From the NCBI GenBank assembly GCA_000708835.1, contig DF237130.1, forward strand, positions 18,048 to 82,047: DNA of 64,000 bases, written 5' to 3'. Each line of letters starts with the position of its first letter. Position 1 is the stretch's first letter. The notes beneath the pieces are model-generated. The model saw only the letters and a program-made list of their open reading frames with translations, had not been told where the DNA came from and ran no database searches. Of this stretch, positions 35,005 through 48,931 are shown piece after piece. The position numbers were made by a program, and so were the translations under genes. Origin of the DNA: Klebsormidium nitens. Lineage: Eukaryota > Streptophyta > Klebsormidiophyceae > Klebsormidiales > Klebsormidiaceae.

Positions 35005-36610
35005 GACTGTTATCTGCAGCCTGGCAGCGAGGGACTGCAGATTGGGAGAGCAAAGGACCAGAAACGATCAGAACTTAAAACTGTGATTTCGCAACGTCGT
35101 GCGAGCTACATCAGCAAACGTCGACTTCTGAGACTGTTTAAACTGAGCAATTCAAGACGGCTTAATTCTTTGTTTCTTTCTGTCTTTCAATCTGTCGAAG
35201 GTTGCAGGGACTGATGTGGCACATCGCTTCCGTCGGAAGTTTAGCGTGTAGAGAACGGGGACCTACAATCCATGCAATCTTCTATGGTTTCGGCACCTGT
35301 TGAAATGCCAGGAGAGTATATCGGCTTCTTGATTGGGCTTCTTCTGATACGTGAACCGTATAGAATCAGCGTCAGGAGTGCCGAAAGGACTCGATTGCAC
35401 TATTTCACTTAAGGATGGTGCTAGTGACCAAGCTTGACAAAGCTGACGTGCCATTCAACCTGAGTCTTTTTCAGAAGTTGTGTCTGGTCATGCACTTAGT
35501 ATTCCTTATGATCCTAGTGGCTCGAGTCGCTGTAAATTGTGGCGCTATTCTGTTGACCGTATATTGAAGTGACCCATGTATCACGAGCCATAAGTAGTTC
35601 AAACTTTACCGTAAAATTGCCTAATGTCTATATCATGTGCATCGTATAAACGTTCCGTCTCAATCAGTCATGTATCGCCTGAGACTAATGAAGCCCGCGG
35701 CGGGGTCTGGCGTGCGTTCAATTCAATGATCTCAAAGCTAGCTCATCATGCATGGCATATGGCTATATGGTCAAGTGTAACACGTAGCCGCCATTCCATA
35801 TCTGTCTCTGATGCAGATCTACAGTGCGTTCAATATGTCGAGTCCAGGCTTTTAGGGAATGCTCGTCTGAAAATACGAGCCAATGATGCACTTAAGTTGC
35901 ATGCGCTAACCGTGACAAAATGGCCGCCCTTGATATCAAAGATGTAGTACGTTCCGTAGCAATGATGATGGGCAGCTAGATAAGTTCGAGCTGTCTATTC
36001 GGCCGGATCGCCCGACTGGACGATGTTATACGTGCACTGAGTGCCAGACATGAGGTGTGCGGTGCATGTGCAGCGCAAACATTGGTAAGGCCGCACTGCA
36101 TGCAGGTGCATTGGGCCATTAGGCTCGCCCCTTACCCGTCGAGACCGCGCGTTCCATCAGATGCATGGCTTTTCGAGTATAAAATGAACTGCATCTTCGG
36201 TGGAAATGTATAGTTTAACTTAAGCATGAAGACCGTTCTTTGAATTTGTCAGGCGGCAGGGCCAGCACAGAGCTTAGTAACCTACAATGCTCAAGCGGCC
36301 GGCTGCATCCGACGATCATGCATAGCTGAACATGGTTAGGCGTGCCCGTTTTAGAATTGATCCGCCAGGGAAAATATTGAGGGAACGCTTGGCAAGCACA
36401 AATGAACGAAGCTAACAATCCCTGGTATTTGCATGATTGTATGCTTTCACCAACTTCGTGCCAAGGCACACGCTTCATACCTTGCATACAGCTGGCACCT
36501 CAAAAAGACCTCTCACGTCTTCATCTGTACGTTTAAATAGGGATTGCAGTAATCAGCGGGCAGTTTTAACAATCCCTCTCTACCATCAACCTTAACCCTG
36601 TCACAAACGC
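35005..36610. other. Intergenic region between converging genes
   Basis: I see no gene. The sequence is relatively AT-rich with no recognisable motif, and short open frames show no family resemblance. It should contain the 3' UTR of the FIP1-like gene at its right end. Confidence 0.6.
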
Positions 36611-39600
36611 TTACATATCGTTTCGACCTCCTCCTTTGTTACTCAACGACCTGCTTAAGCCACCGACGCCTGCCAATGCCTGCTGAAACATGCGCTTCCT
36701 CGCCACATCCCCCGAGTCCTTCACTCCCGAATCCTGGATTACAACTCGCTGAGGTCGGGATGCTTCCGATCCCTGCAGAGCGCAAGAAGGGCGGCAACAG
36801 GCTACTCTCACAGCAGACATGTCGAGATGATTTGACGCGTTTGGAAGGATATGAGAAAGGACGAACGATCAATCATTGAAAATCAGGTATGTGCAGAATC
36901 CAAACAACTCTTGTCATACCCTCATCGTAATAAAAGCTTCAAGCAAGAAGAGCCTGGACGAAAGCAGATTCCTCGAAAGATCACAGATTCAAAAGCTTCT
37001 GCGTATCTCACCTCGGTCGTTCCGACGACCTTCCGCTTCGCTGTCCCGTTCTGCCCCCCTGTGCTCGTCAACTTCGCCGGCGCGCCTAGCCCTGTGATCC
37101 GGAACTTTGCTTCATTCCAATCCCTTCCCCCTTGGCTTCGGCCCTCCTCCGTTCCGTTCTCAAGCGCACGCTCCCTCTTCCGTTTCCGTTGCAAGCCGTC
37201 GTCCCTGGATTCTGTGCCAACTAGATATGGCAGCTCCTCTTCCGGACGGTCCACATCCATAAATCCGGTCACACGTTCCGCTGCTGCAGCGGAAACCACG
37301 GCTCTCGGCGGACTCCTGTCCTTAATCCGTCTCGAAAGCCTGTCCTTTACCGTCACGCTCTCGTCCCGTCTGGTGCTGCCACGTGGCGCCTCCTCCTCGA
37401 TCGGATTCAATGGCCCAAACCTTTCTGCGCGGCGCTTCAGCTTGGCCTCAAAGTCGGACAGTGGCTCCTTGTCCGGACCCTCTCGCTGATCCTTCCGCGA
37501 GTCTCCACCAGAACCGTCCGTTTTTCCGCCCCGACCAGTCCGCGTTTCCAGACCGGGCTCGGGTTGTCTTCTTTCCCTGCTGACGTCACCTCTAGACACA
37601 GACCCGCCAACGTCATCGCCCTCTCTATTGCGGAAGCCGGCAGTGTCAACATCGCGGGTCCGCAAACCTCGCAACTCTTTGGACACCTCCCTCCCTACCG
37701 ACTCCTCCCGGGCTCGGCTCTTGTTCCCTTCTTCGTGCTCTCTCCCCCGCCGGTCACTCCTCTCCTTGCGACCTTCTTCGCGATCAATTCGAGCCCCTTC
37801 CCTTTCTCGTGCCGCCTCGGCGTCTTCCACAACCGCATGCCCTTCCTCTCCCCCTCGGTGCTTCCTCCGCTTGCGCTCCCGTCTCCTCTCCTCCCTCTCC
37901 TCTTCCCCCTCCTCCTCGTTCCGGTGCCGGTGCTTCCGTCTCCGTTTCCGGTCCTTTCTTCCGTCACTCTTCTCTCCCGGAAAGCCCCCTTCGTTGACCT
38001 CCTCCGCCCCTCTTTCCGCTTCCACATCCATCCCTTCTCCAATCCCCCCACGGTCCTGTCGTGAAACATCCTTCCCCCCTTCCTCTCTGACCTCACCTCT
38101 TTGCACATTATCTTCCCCACCGTGCATCTGTCTCTGCAAAGTCTCATCTTCTCCATCTTGATGTCCTTCTCGCACCCCCACCTCCCGGGCTTCGTCTTCC
38201 TCCCGTTGTCCCCGGTGCCTCTTTTTCTCCCTCCGCTCCTCTTCTCCCCCCTCCTGAACCCCAGCTTCGACTTCCTCCCCCGGTCGCTCATCCTTCTCTT
38301 CCCTGTGCTGTCTGTGCCGCCTATGCCGATGCTTCCGCTCGCTTTCTTCGACCGCTTGTCCGTTCGCATCCTTCTCTAGTTCCTGCTCCTTCCATTCCTT
38401 CCGCTCTTTGTGCCGCCGCCGCCGCTCTTCCTTCCTCCGCCTCCGTTCCTCTCTTCCATCCTGTTCCGCCCCACCGTTTTCGCCAAACTCCTTATTTTCC
38501 AGCGAATTGTCATCCTCTCCAACCTCGTGTTCCCTCGCGCGTCTCCTTTCATCACCTCCAAGCCCTTCCTCTTCGTCCCTGACAGCCCTCTCGTCAGAGC
38601 GGCCGATAAGATTCCTTAATTTGGGCCTTTCCTCTTCCCGCTCCAATGCTAACCAGGGCTCTCGCGTTGTTTCCTCTGGAAACCCGTCCTTCCTAGTGGG
38701 ACTCCCAAGCTCCGTCTCAGGTCCCCGATGATCCGCTTCTGGCTCACGGCCCTGGCTGTTGAGCGGCCCCCTCTCCCGTTCTTTCCGGTCCCGCCGTCGC
38801 CGCCGGCGCTCCTCCCTCTCCTCTTCGTTCTCGTCGCCCTCTGCAAAAGCAGAAGCAAAAACTATCTTTCAATTCTGCGGGTTGAAGTGGACATTCCCTA
38901 CGCTTTTAAATCAACTGACGACGTGCAATCAGCCGACTGGCTGTCAACATCACAGAAGGAAGCACTCTGTTGACAAAATTTGAAGAAGAGTCGACAATTC
39001 GTCATGTCGTAGCAGAATCCGTCCTCGTTATGAGCTGACTTTCTGTATCTCGGCAAGCTCAAGCATTGTCCAACGGGAGCATTTTACTCAAGCGGATAAC
39101 ATAATGAAAGAGCAGGTATTTGCTTGTCACAATTTCAAGACCACATGTGGCAACCTGTCAAGAGACGAGTCGAGGCCTAACCTCCTTGAGCAAAGATGAA
39201 CGCAGAGGTTTGTCCGACGGTTTCTTGTGTGGTTAGTGCATGAAATCTACTCGGGTTTGTGCCTGAACGACGACAGAGTTCCACTTCTGCCTGCCAGCAC
39301 CCTCCAATTGTTATTGAAACCCTTCGGAATTTATGATCAAAACAAAATGAACAGAGGAGAAGCCTGCGCCAAAGACCGGAAAGTCTCTGGAGCACCAAGC
39401 CACACCAAGCCACAAAGCGTGCTCTTCGTTCAATCCGCAAACTGGCCTCCTCCGCACCCAGAACAAACATTTTCCGCGGCCCACCTCTTTCTTCCTTGTG
39501 CCTGTGCCGCCTCTCCTTCCGCCTCCTCCGCCGCTCTTCCCTGCTCTCCCCTCCTCCCTCCTCATCTCCTCCTGCCCCATCAGCCGCAGCCTCTTCGTTC

Positions 39601-42600
39601 CGCCCCTCTAGTTCTCCCCCAAGTTCCGTGCCGCGTTCTTCCGCTTTCTCACCCTCAATCTGCGCTCTCTCCGGCGCACCCATCTCCCCGGCCCGGAACC
39701 GCCGGTCCGCAACGACCAGATCATCTTCGTCCAGCTGCGATCCGTTGTCGCCGTATTCTGCCACCCCATCCTTTCCGTCCCGCTGTTCGGAACCTTCCCT
39801 GGGGTCTCTGCCGCCCCTCCCGCTGCGCTGACGACCATCGCGAGTTTCCATGACGTCACCATCGTCGTCGCCCTCTCTTATGACGTCATCCGCGACTTGT
39901 CTCTCCTTATCATCAGATACAACTTCCCGCCCACTGCCAACGCCACCTCCGTCCTTCGCAGCTGTCGAGCCCCTTCGCCTTGAGCGCTCAAACCGTCCGC
40001 CTAGCTCTTCCTCACTGTCAGCACCTGCAGCGTAGCGCCCGTTCCTATCGTCCATACGCCGCTCGCCACCCCTCTTGCGCTCTGGCGTCCTCTCGTCGCG
40101 CAAATGCTCCCTGCGCGCGTTTCGTGCAGCATCGTCTGCACTTGCATCGCGCCTGCGATCCGACCGCTCTCTTCTCGGCCCCCCTCTCCCTTCCCCAACT
40201 ACTCCTTCTCGGCTTTCCTCTCTTTCTGCTCTCGCCCCCCGCTGGCGCGAGTCCCGTTCAGGCCGGTCATCTCGAACCTCATTATGATCACGAGCCCGGC
40301 CGTCTCGATAATCGCCGGTTTCCCTAACCGGCAGTCTATCTTCTTCCAAACCCCTCGACGCCCCCCGATGCCGATCCTCGCGCCACCTCTCTCCGTCCAA
40401 GCCCCTGGATACCCCTCTAGATCTGCCGTCCCGCCGCCCCCCCTCTTCCACGCCCCTCGAAGCCCCCCTGTACCTGTCTTCCCGGACTCTTTCCTCCTCG
40501 TCTTCTCGATATCGCCGGTCATGTAACCTTGGCCCCTCGAAACCCTCCCTCCGGCGCTCGTCTCTTGCAAACCGCTCCCGGTCTAGGCTTCTGTCCGGCT
40601 CTCTCTCGCCCCGCAGCCTTCTCTCCCGTTCTTGCCGGTCTCTTTCCTCGCGCGCCAGCCGCTCGTCCCGTTCCCGCCGCCGCGCAGCGTAAACCTCGTC
40701 TGGCAGGCGGCCGTCTCTGCCTCGGCCTCCCCTGCAGATACATGTGGGACACGAGGAACGTCAGGACAAATGGTGGCACGGGGAGCTTCACCAACAAGCA
40801 CAGTGTTGGTGTCAGGAAGGAAACTTTGAGCTGCTTCTGAGGGAACAGCCCATAAAAATGGAAATACGCCGCTTCAATATTTCCTTCTGCGCCATCTCTG
40901 TCTCTGCGCAGGGAGAAAATGGTGTTAAGAGCAACCGAAGTGAGGAATTCGAGTCATGCGATTCAAAAAGCAGGCAAAGCAGAGATGGAATCGACTTGCA
41001 GTCTTTCTCCTCCTTAAGAGCTAGGTGCCGGAAGCTCTTGGTCATCAATTCAACATCCGGCAGGAAAGAATGGCCCAGTGCGCGGCTGCAGGCAAACCAG
41101 ACCGCTCAAAACCAAGCAGGATAAATATGAGCAATACAAGCCCTTCCAAACACTACAAAAAAGCTGGCCCTCACCTTCCGCGAAACTCGCCTGGTCCCCT
41201 GCCCTCTCCAAACCACCCGGGGCCGCGGCCACCAAAACCAGCCCCCCCGCCCATCCCGTCTCGCCTCCCCTCAAACTGGTGCCTCATAAACTCGTCATAC
41301 TCTGCCGCCCTTCGGGGGTCTAACGGCCGTCCGAACGGGTCCAACTCAATCGGACGCCCGAAATCGTCGTACACTACCCGGACAGCCGGCAAAGGCCGGC
41401 CAAACTCGTCGAAACGCACCGTCGCTGGCGGGTAGGGACCGGGCTTAGCTCTTGATCTTTCGACCGGGCGTCTCGACTTTCGTCGGGAGTCGTCGGACGA
41501 AGACTCTGAGCCAGAGTAAGATCCGGACTCCGATCCCGACTCCGACTCGGAAGATGACTCTTCCGAGCTGGTCTCCTCGGAGCTCGACTTCTCCTCCTTT
41601 CTGCGCGCTCTCGAAGCACCTGTTGCGGGCCCCCTGCCGGGCAGTGGTCGGGGAACAGGCCCCGGACGCGTCCCAGGGTAAGGCTGACCCCAGGGACCGT
41701 CTACCGGGCCAAAAGGAGGCCTCATACCGGGCTCAAAGGGCCCGGGGGGATAGAACTGGCCACCGTTGGGGCCATAAAACGGTCCGTCCGGTCCTGGGGG
41801 AAACCCCGGCCCTTGCATGCCCCAGTAAGGTCCGTCGAAGTAAGCTCCAGCCGGGCCATACGGCGGGAACGGAGGCCGAAAACCTGGCTCCTCGCCCCAG
41901 TAGGGGGGTCGCTCGGGCGCACCCACCGGCCCCCCTGGGACGAACGGGGGCCGCGTCGGACCTGGCCGGGGGAGAAACGGGCGCCCGTCACCTCGGCTCA
42001 GGGGGCGATCCCGGCTGGGCTCTCGGAGCCCCCTCTGTTCTCGAAGTCGATCTTGCCTGCCCCCCGGGCCTTCGCTCTTTTCCGGGGGGGTCGACAGACG
42101 GCTTCTGGAGGGAGATCGCGAGTGCTCCCTTGGTGCCAACTCCTTCCCGTCCGACCTTTCCTGCTTGACGATGGGTTCCGCCGCGCCCTCCCCTGCTTCC
42201 AGTTTCACCTCCCCCAGCTTCTCCTGTATATCCTCAGGTGCTTCTCCCCGCTTTCCTAGTGGCTCTTTCCCCTCTTCTACAGACCCTTTCCGGGTCTCTT
42301 CCGCTTCCTCTTTAACCACTAACTCAGCCTCCCTTTCACCAACTAACTCCTCCTTTATCCCGCTCGTGTTTCGCTCGGTTTGGTCGCCGCCGTTGCTAAG
42401 CTCCGCCTGACCCATTCTTTCACTACCATCTCCGATAGCTGTTTCTCCTGAACCACCCTCCAGAGCAAGAGCGGTCTCGGGAGCTGGCTCGACTGAACGG
42501 TGTTCCTCCCTATCTACAATAGCTGTTTTCGGCGCCGACGGGGGCGCCACGTCACTCTGAACTTGGATCTGTGCAAGACATGACGGTGTATCAGCCAATT

Positions 42601-45600
42601 GACGAAGGGACTGTCCTATGCCGCAAAGTTGGAGCTCGCAACGTAGAGACCGCCAGAATCAGCATTTGAATCCCTCCGGCAGAAATCCGCATTCGATTAC
42701 GGGAAGAAACGCAGAACAAGGAACGATGTGCCCGACAGAGGTATCAAAGGAGTTCAAAAAGGCTAACTTCAAGTCACACCGACGTTGGGGTTTTTCTTCC
42801 TCAGAACCCTTCATTAAGCAACCTTTGCGGATGCTGTGCGAAGTCTCTTCGCTTCCAATATGGCAGCACCGCTATCCAATTCATGACAATCTCCTGGTTC
42901 TTGGAACGTGCAATCTCTTCTGAGCAACGTTTTGTGAGGGTTTTCAAATCACATCTCAGAACCAGACAGAATTGCAACATCTCCTCGTAACATCCGCCTA
43001 AGCAAAACCCTCTCACCAAGGCCTGAGATTGGACGGGCGGTAGCAACTCTTGTGCGAAGTGGAATCCAAACCTGACAAGGTCGATGCTCTGTGCAACAAG
43101 ACCTGTGCCAACTCTGAATGTTACAGAAACGCGATCAAAGACTGGAAAGCTTACCTCAATGACTGCATCTGCATCTCTCGGTCTAAATCTTCGGAGATCA
43201 GCGGTTGGTCCGCCGCGATGGGCCTGGAAGGCATTGGGGCGACCCATCTGCAGGAGAACAAAGACCGATTGGCATCCAGGTTTTAAAGAGGACCATCCAT
43301 TACTAGGCTTAACCCTTTCGGCCCTGCAAAGCGAGCGTTGCCACAGCGATCGACATCCTTGAAAGGCAAGCGGAGTAAACAGATTCTTCAACACAACAAA
43401 AGGGAACCATGAGGCACAACGAATGCACAACGAGGCTGAGCACACAGAAGACGGCAGAGCAGCCTAACCAGCCTCCACCAAGCAGCTCAGCGCCCATTCC
43501 AAAGATGTCGTCCATCACCAGAAAAACCACAACAAGAAAAAGAAGAACAATCCTTGCATCCTCACGAAACCTGAAACCAGAGGCCACTTCCTGCACTCTC
43601 GTTTGAGTACTCGAAGGTAGTCAAAATCCAAACGGCATCCTCAGCAACGGTGGCTGCCCGTCGTTTCCAAACCGAGAGCTTCTTGACGATCTTTAAAAGT
43701 CGTTCTCGCTGCTCGAGAACACGTCTCGTCAAAATTTTGACCGTCTCTTCTGCCTTTGATAAGGAACGGACCCTGTCTGTGACGATCTCAACAAGTGCCG
43801 TTTCCCATTTGCTTTCTCGGCCCGTCAAAAAGCTTTTGCATCCTCGTTTGATCCACTCTTGAAGATGCCCCGCGATCCTTCTCATGCTCAACCAAAGCAA
43901 AACGTTTACATCAGACCGTCCCGACAAGCATCTTCACCTGCTGCTGCTGTCCCCCGGTATCCAAATTGAGCAGGGACGCGAGCTCGGGCGGCAGGTCCGG
44001 GTCTGCTTCGGGGCCGTTCGCGGTGCGGCTCTCGTACACCCGGATCTTACTCTGCATCGTCTGCTCCAAGCGGGCCTGTGCCTGCATAACAAGAACGAGA
44101 TGCCTGCTAAAAAAGAGACTGAGTGGACAACAAATATTCCCGGTGAAAAGAAAGAGTGGATGACGTAGTTCCTGTTGAGACGGGACTGAGTGGATACTCT
44201 ACTTGATCAATTGAGAACGCAACTGAGAGGTTGGACTGACACTGACAGGAGTCCAAGCGACATGAGAAGCATGCAGTCTTGACAGAGTGTTCTCGAGGTG
44301 ACGGGCTTGTGTCGCAGAGACTGGTTGAAGCACTTCTGCATCGTCTTTAACGCGGAGGTCAGAGGAGAAAGACGAGAGGATCGACTTGCGAAGCACTGCG
44401 GTACTCGCAGCAGCAGACTGCATTGGGTAGAACATTGCTTCGAGAAGTGCCAATGAGTGCGAACTGGCATAACTGAGCAGACCGAAAATTCGATGCTTTA
44501 TTAAACTTTAGGCTCTTTGGCGGGCCGCTTCAGAGAAACCTGATCCAGTAGCCCTCATACCAGCCTTCTGAAAAGAGGGCGGTCTTACCAGTTGCTGGCA
44601 GTAGGCATGCCAGGTCTGTTCGTTGAGTTCGAAGTTGAAATAGTCCGACACGTCAGTGCCCGCAAACCGCCACGGCTTCATCTCCAGCTCCTCCAGGTTC
44701 AGATCAAACACGTGGCTGCAGGCAGAGCGATCATTTCTGTGAGCTTTCCACCAGACACCCTCGCCTGGGACTGCAGACAGCGGCGAAGGCCTGTTTGCAG
44801 TTTTCAAGTGCACATCAGCATGGATCCCCGACATGATAGATCATATCTGTGGTGGTGTCAGACAGGCAAGCTACCCGGAAGTGTGCACTGTTGCCTCCAG
44901 AAATGCAATGGTTTCCGTCCCTGAGATGCTACCAGCTCCGCTCTTGCTCTAGGCCAGCCTGCCAAGAGGCATGCCTTTCCTAAGCACGTGTATGGCTTCA
45001 AAAGTCAACGAGACGCAAGCACTCTTCTGTCGATTAACCTACTCCCTATTTTCTTGATCCGCTGATATCGCCAGAAGGAATGAACGGTTCCTCTTGAAGA
45101 CACTTCAGAAGCCACTATGTCACTTTACTTGTTACCGGACAGGAATGGCAAACAGCAAGAAGAAAACTAGAGAGCAGCACCGTCTCAGGCTCCATTCAAT
45201 ACTTGTCCCATTTGTGCTGTCCTTCTGATTCAGACTACATTTACGGACTTCCTACCTTGCGTTTGGAAAGTACACATCATTCCCCCGCTGCTGCTGCCCC
45301 CACCGGCGGCCCCCCCTGCCGCCATACTGCATCCCATTTTGCATCTGAGAGACATCCTGAACTGGCCGCTCTTCCAGTGCCTGGTCAGCGGGTTTGGGTC
45401 CAGCCACACCAGAAGATGGTAGCGACTGCAAAATGAAGATCGAGAGATCGATACTCCAAGTCATAATGCGGGCTCTTTTCAAAACCAAGCGCTTGCTGTC
45501 TGGAGCAAGTTTCAAAACTTGTCATTTGGAACGGGTCATAATATGGTGCAACATGATGGGAAAAGGAGGAATAACTGGACAGAATGTTGCTTGCATTTCG

Positions 45601-47181
45601 TCGGACAATTCACAGATACAACTTTATGACGTGCAAACATACTGGCTGTACAATTCAATAGTGATGCAGGCGTGTCCATCCTGTCTCGATATCGAGCCAA
45701 GCAACTTGAAAGTTGACCTCTCAATGAAAATTAGGAAGTTCCTAGCAGACAAAATGATGACAAAGTTCGATAAGCAATGCTGATATTCAAATGCAAGGAG
45801 CATGGTCAAGATTGAGTTACTACTGAAGAAAGCACACGAGATCAGCACAAACTGACACAGCATGTTCCACCGAAAGCATCTGTTTCGGCTCACTTAAAAG
45901 AGCTTGACAGTGAGGAGAATCAGGTCTCTGTGCGGCATAACAAGTATCACACAACTCAACAATTTTCACACAATTATGACCACTATCGTCTACTACTTTC
46001 TTACCACCCTCAAAGTATCTCCTTACTGATTACTATGAAGCCTCCGCACAACTCTTCTTTTGACAACAAGTTGAACAAGCCGCCAGCGCACCCGGGACAC
46101 ACGACAGTCCCGTATCTGTCTTACACTGATGGACAACCACTCAAGAGCCTGCCTGGCAGCACACAGCGCACAGCGCCTGCTGACGGCAGGGACTGCCAAG
46201 CGCTGCCGTGCTCCTCACCTTCAATGAGTACTCCCGCTGCAGCCCCGGCTCGTCCTCCAAACCCCGCTTCATTCCTGCTGCAGGCCCCGCTCCTTCGTCA
46301 TCCAGAATGATGGTAAAACCATCGCTGTCTGAGTCGCTCTCCTCATCGCCATCCCGCTCCGCCCGGGCCGGCACGCGCGAAATTGGCGGCATTGCTGTGT
46401 GGCCAACGGCTGGACGCAAGTGGTCGTCATTGACCAGGATCTCAAAATCATCCTCACTGTCCGAGTCCTCGCTATCCGAATCCTCCTCCTCTTCCACCTC
46501 CGGCGCAGTCAGCCCCACCACTGCCGCCAGCTTTGCAACGTCTTCTTCCACCGGCAGGCTCCCAAACGCTCCTGGTTCCGCAACCTGGTTTACGGCCGGG
46601 TTTACCTGACCGGTTTCAGCTGTCAATTGTGGGGCTTCTTCTCCGCCCAGCAGTGGCTCACCGTCAACGTCACCATACAGTTCACCATACAGATCGTCCT
46701 CGTCCTCTGCGTCCGGTGCCGGCAGCTCCCCAACCCTAGTTGTGGCAACCGCCGCCTCAGTCTCCTGGGGTTTGTTTGCACCGTTCTGCTCGTCTATGCT
46801 TGCCCTTTCTTCCTCAGCAATCACTTCATCATCCGCGCCTGCCCCATACAAGGCCGTATGCAGATCATCCCCATCCCCCTGCTTGTCCATCTTCCCCGCT
46901 ACCTCCGACCCGTCAATGATCCTCTCTGCTTGCAAGCCAATTTCTCTGGCCAATATTGCTTTTGTCCGAAGCTCCTCTTCCGGCTTCAGTGGATATCCAA
47001 GCGACGAACCTGCCTTTCCTTCTTCTGTACCCCTTTCTAGACTACGCGCTCCATCGCCTTCAGCAGGCGTGGGTGTGCTGAATTGCTGTCCAAATGGCAA
47101 TGGCACTAAAGGAGCTGCAGCCTCTAGGATTGGTGTTTCTTCCCCAAACAGCGCGGCCTCAAGCTCAGCATCGTCCGCCAT
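36611..47181 (-). CDS. FIP1-like pre-mRNA 3'-end processing factor (plant FIP1[V]/FIPS5 type)
   Basis: Homologue of Fip1, which in the cleavage/polyadenylation complex links poly(A) polymerase to CPSF30 and RNA in the nucleus. Minus-strand exons: 46219-47181, 45256-45425, 44589-44715, 43938-44081, 43155-43247, 41175-42568, 39485-40731, 37012-38840, 36611-36772. Every phase closes; 2042 residues. The acidic N-terminus has LYGELYGDVDGEPL and a DSED tract ending DDFEILVND. The Fip1 domain lies at about 381-420 (KPWRFAGTDVSDYF, FELNEQTWHAYC). Next come an RLEQTMQSKIRV helix and DLRRFRPRDADAVIE, as in plant FIP1[V]. Exon 6 is Pro/Gly/Phe-rich with an SSSESESGSESG tract; exons 7 and 8 are long Arg/Glu/Asp-rich tracts. 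The C-terminus has DFEAKLKRRAERFG and ARKRMFQQALAG. It is much longer than the roughly 1200-residue Arabidopsis protein I recall, mainly because of the charged exons. Confidence 0.94.
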
Positions 47182-48931
47182 AATTGGCCTATTTACATTA
47201 TCTGCATCAGCGGCTGTCGCTAGGCCAGGATCCGGCGGACTCCGAGAAACGGAATGCCGGAAAAGCGGAATGACGGCCTGCAGTCACGATGTCGGCCTTG
47301 GGCCGGCCTCATCATCATGCATCATGAGTCATGCGGAGCCTCATGGCCTCATGCACATAATGGCGGCCCGATCCTGCAGTACTGTGTCATCATTCATGAT
47401 CGGCATTCCAAAAAGCACACCGATCGCAGTGTCGTAGCAGCCCCATGCCTTCAATGCCTTTGATGCATGGGTATGGGCTTATGAAAAGAGAACATCGCAA
47501 AGAAGCGTCCGCGCTTCTGCAACCAAGGACAAATCTCACAGCATCCGTCGCAGAAGTCAATATCACAACAGCTTTAGGCGAGGAGGGGCAGAAACGTCTA
47601 GCAAATACGACTTGCATATGGAGTGTTGCGCGCGGCGCCAGTCCCATTTTCAGCGGCTGCTCTGAAGTTGCCTGAAAAGACTCCGACGCAGGTTGCTAAA
47701 TCAGAGCTGACAAGGTAGTGAAGAAGAACTTTCGGAAACCATATACAGGCAATCCACAATTCAAGGGAGATGGAGCGAAGAAGGGATGCCGTAGCACATG
47801 GAACGACAATCAATCCAAGTCTCCGAGTTCCAGCTACGATATGCAGCTAATTCTGTGCCAGATTCTGCATCAGTCGGCTAGTAGGGGCAAGTCACATGGA
47901 CTCATCCTAACGACAGCTGCTAGGTTGAGTCTGAGACTTGTGGGACTCCGTTTAGCAGCTCCGATGATCGACCGGCATTCGAGCATTCCGCCCGCATTCC
48001 GGTGCTCACAGCTCTATCTGAGCACTGCATACTTTATTGAGGCGCACCAAAACCTCTCTCACGAACGATGAAGGATTGATGCATATAGTAGGTTGTTGTG
48101 AACACAGTTGCGTTTGACATCATGGTGCACTGCTGTCTTGTTGAAAGGTTGCCATGTTAAAAAGAAGTTGGTCGGCGGCTCGCCAAGCGGCTGCCGATAT
48201 GGGCAACTAATTGAGCAAACTGGAGTGAAGGAGCTTTTCGCGATTGGGACTGCGGTGGACATCCGAGGGAATCTCGGTAACATTGCTTCCAACAGAGACG
48301 TACATCCGGGTCTGCAGCGCAGCGGTGAATCGTATTGTTCTCACTTAAAATATCCGGATACAATATTCCATTATAAATTTCTTGATAGGCACGCAGGTCT
48401 CAACGTCGAGGTGGTCTCTTCCCCCTAGAACTTTCGAGACATCCACACTGATTCTGAGATTGTCAAGAACTCAACTTATGGTACGCGCGACTTGTTTATT
48501 GGGATCGAATGACGAGAGGACTGATCACGTCGGCAATACGTTTGAGCACCTGTCTGCTTGCAACCCTCTCCAGTATCAATCACTAGCAGAACGGTGATCG
48601 CAACCCTCTCGTTTGATCGTTTCTAGCAAAAATTGTCTACTACGGTCTACCAATCATCTTGACCCGTGACTGACTCAAAGCCAAAAAGTATCGAGCCAGC
48701 ATGATACATGGTGAAGCTGGACCTTCTTTCAGAAAGGTTGACTTCTCGCTTGGAATGACTCTCCTCTCGCGGGCGGATGATCTGACTCTCTATAGGCTTG
48801 CAAAATGTGGGGCCGGTGACCCTCTCGAAAGTAGCAGCCGTGGCAATTTGGACCCCTTGTGGACTCTTGAAAAATGTGCCAACGCAGCGTTGTACCCAGG
48901 GTATGGTCCAGATAAATAAGGCCGAAGTCCC
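47182..48931. other. Intergenic region
   Basis: Lies between the FIP1-like start and the end of the nuclease gene, both on the minus strand. It should contain the FIP1 promoter at the left and the nuclease 3' UTR at the right. No gene recognised; the region near 47270-47360 is rich in CATCATG and CCTCATG motifs. Confidence 0.55.

Noticed and set aside
37695-38369. Second minus-strand frame of 224 codons rich in Arg/Gly/Lys
   Set aside because: It overlaps the FIP1 exon 8 frame and is its out-of-frame shadow; the FIP1 frame joins cleanly to both neighbouring exons.
37564-38379. Long plus-strand open frames rich in Ser, Pro, Leu opposite the FIP1-like gene
   Set aside because: They are shadows of the purine-rich Arg/Glu coding exon on the minus strand, whose frame is phase-consistent with FIP1 family sequence.
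39227-42410. Further plus-strand frames of 100-240 codons opposite FIP1 exons 6 and 7
   Set aside because: Low-complexity antisense of coding repeats, with no family resemblance and no splice logic.
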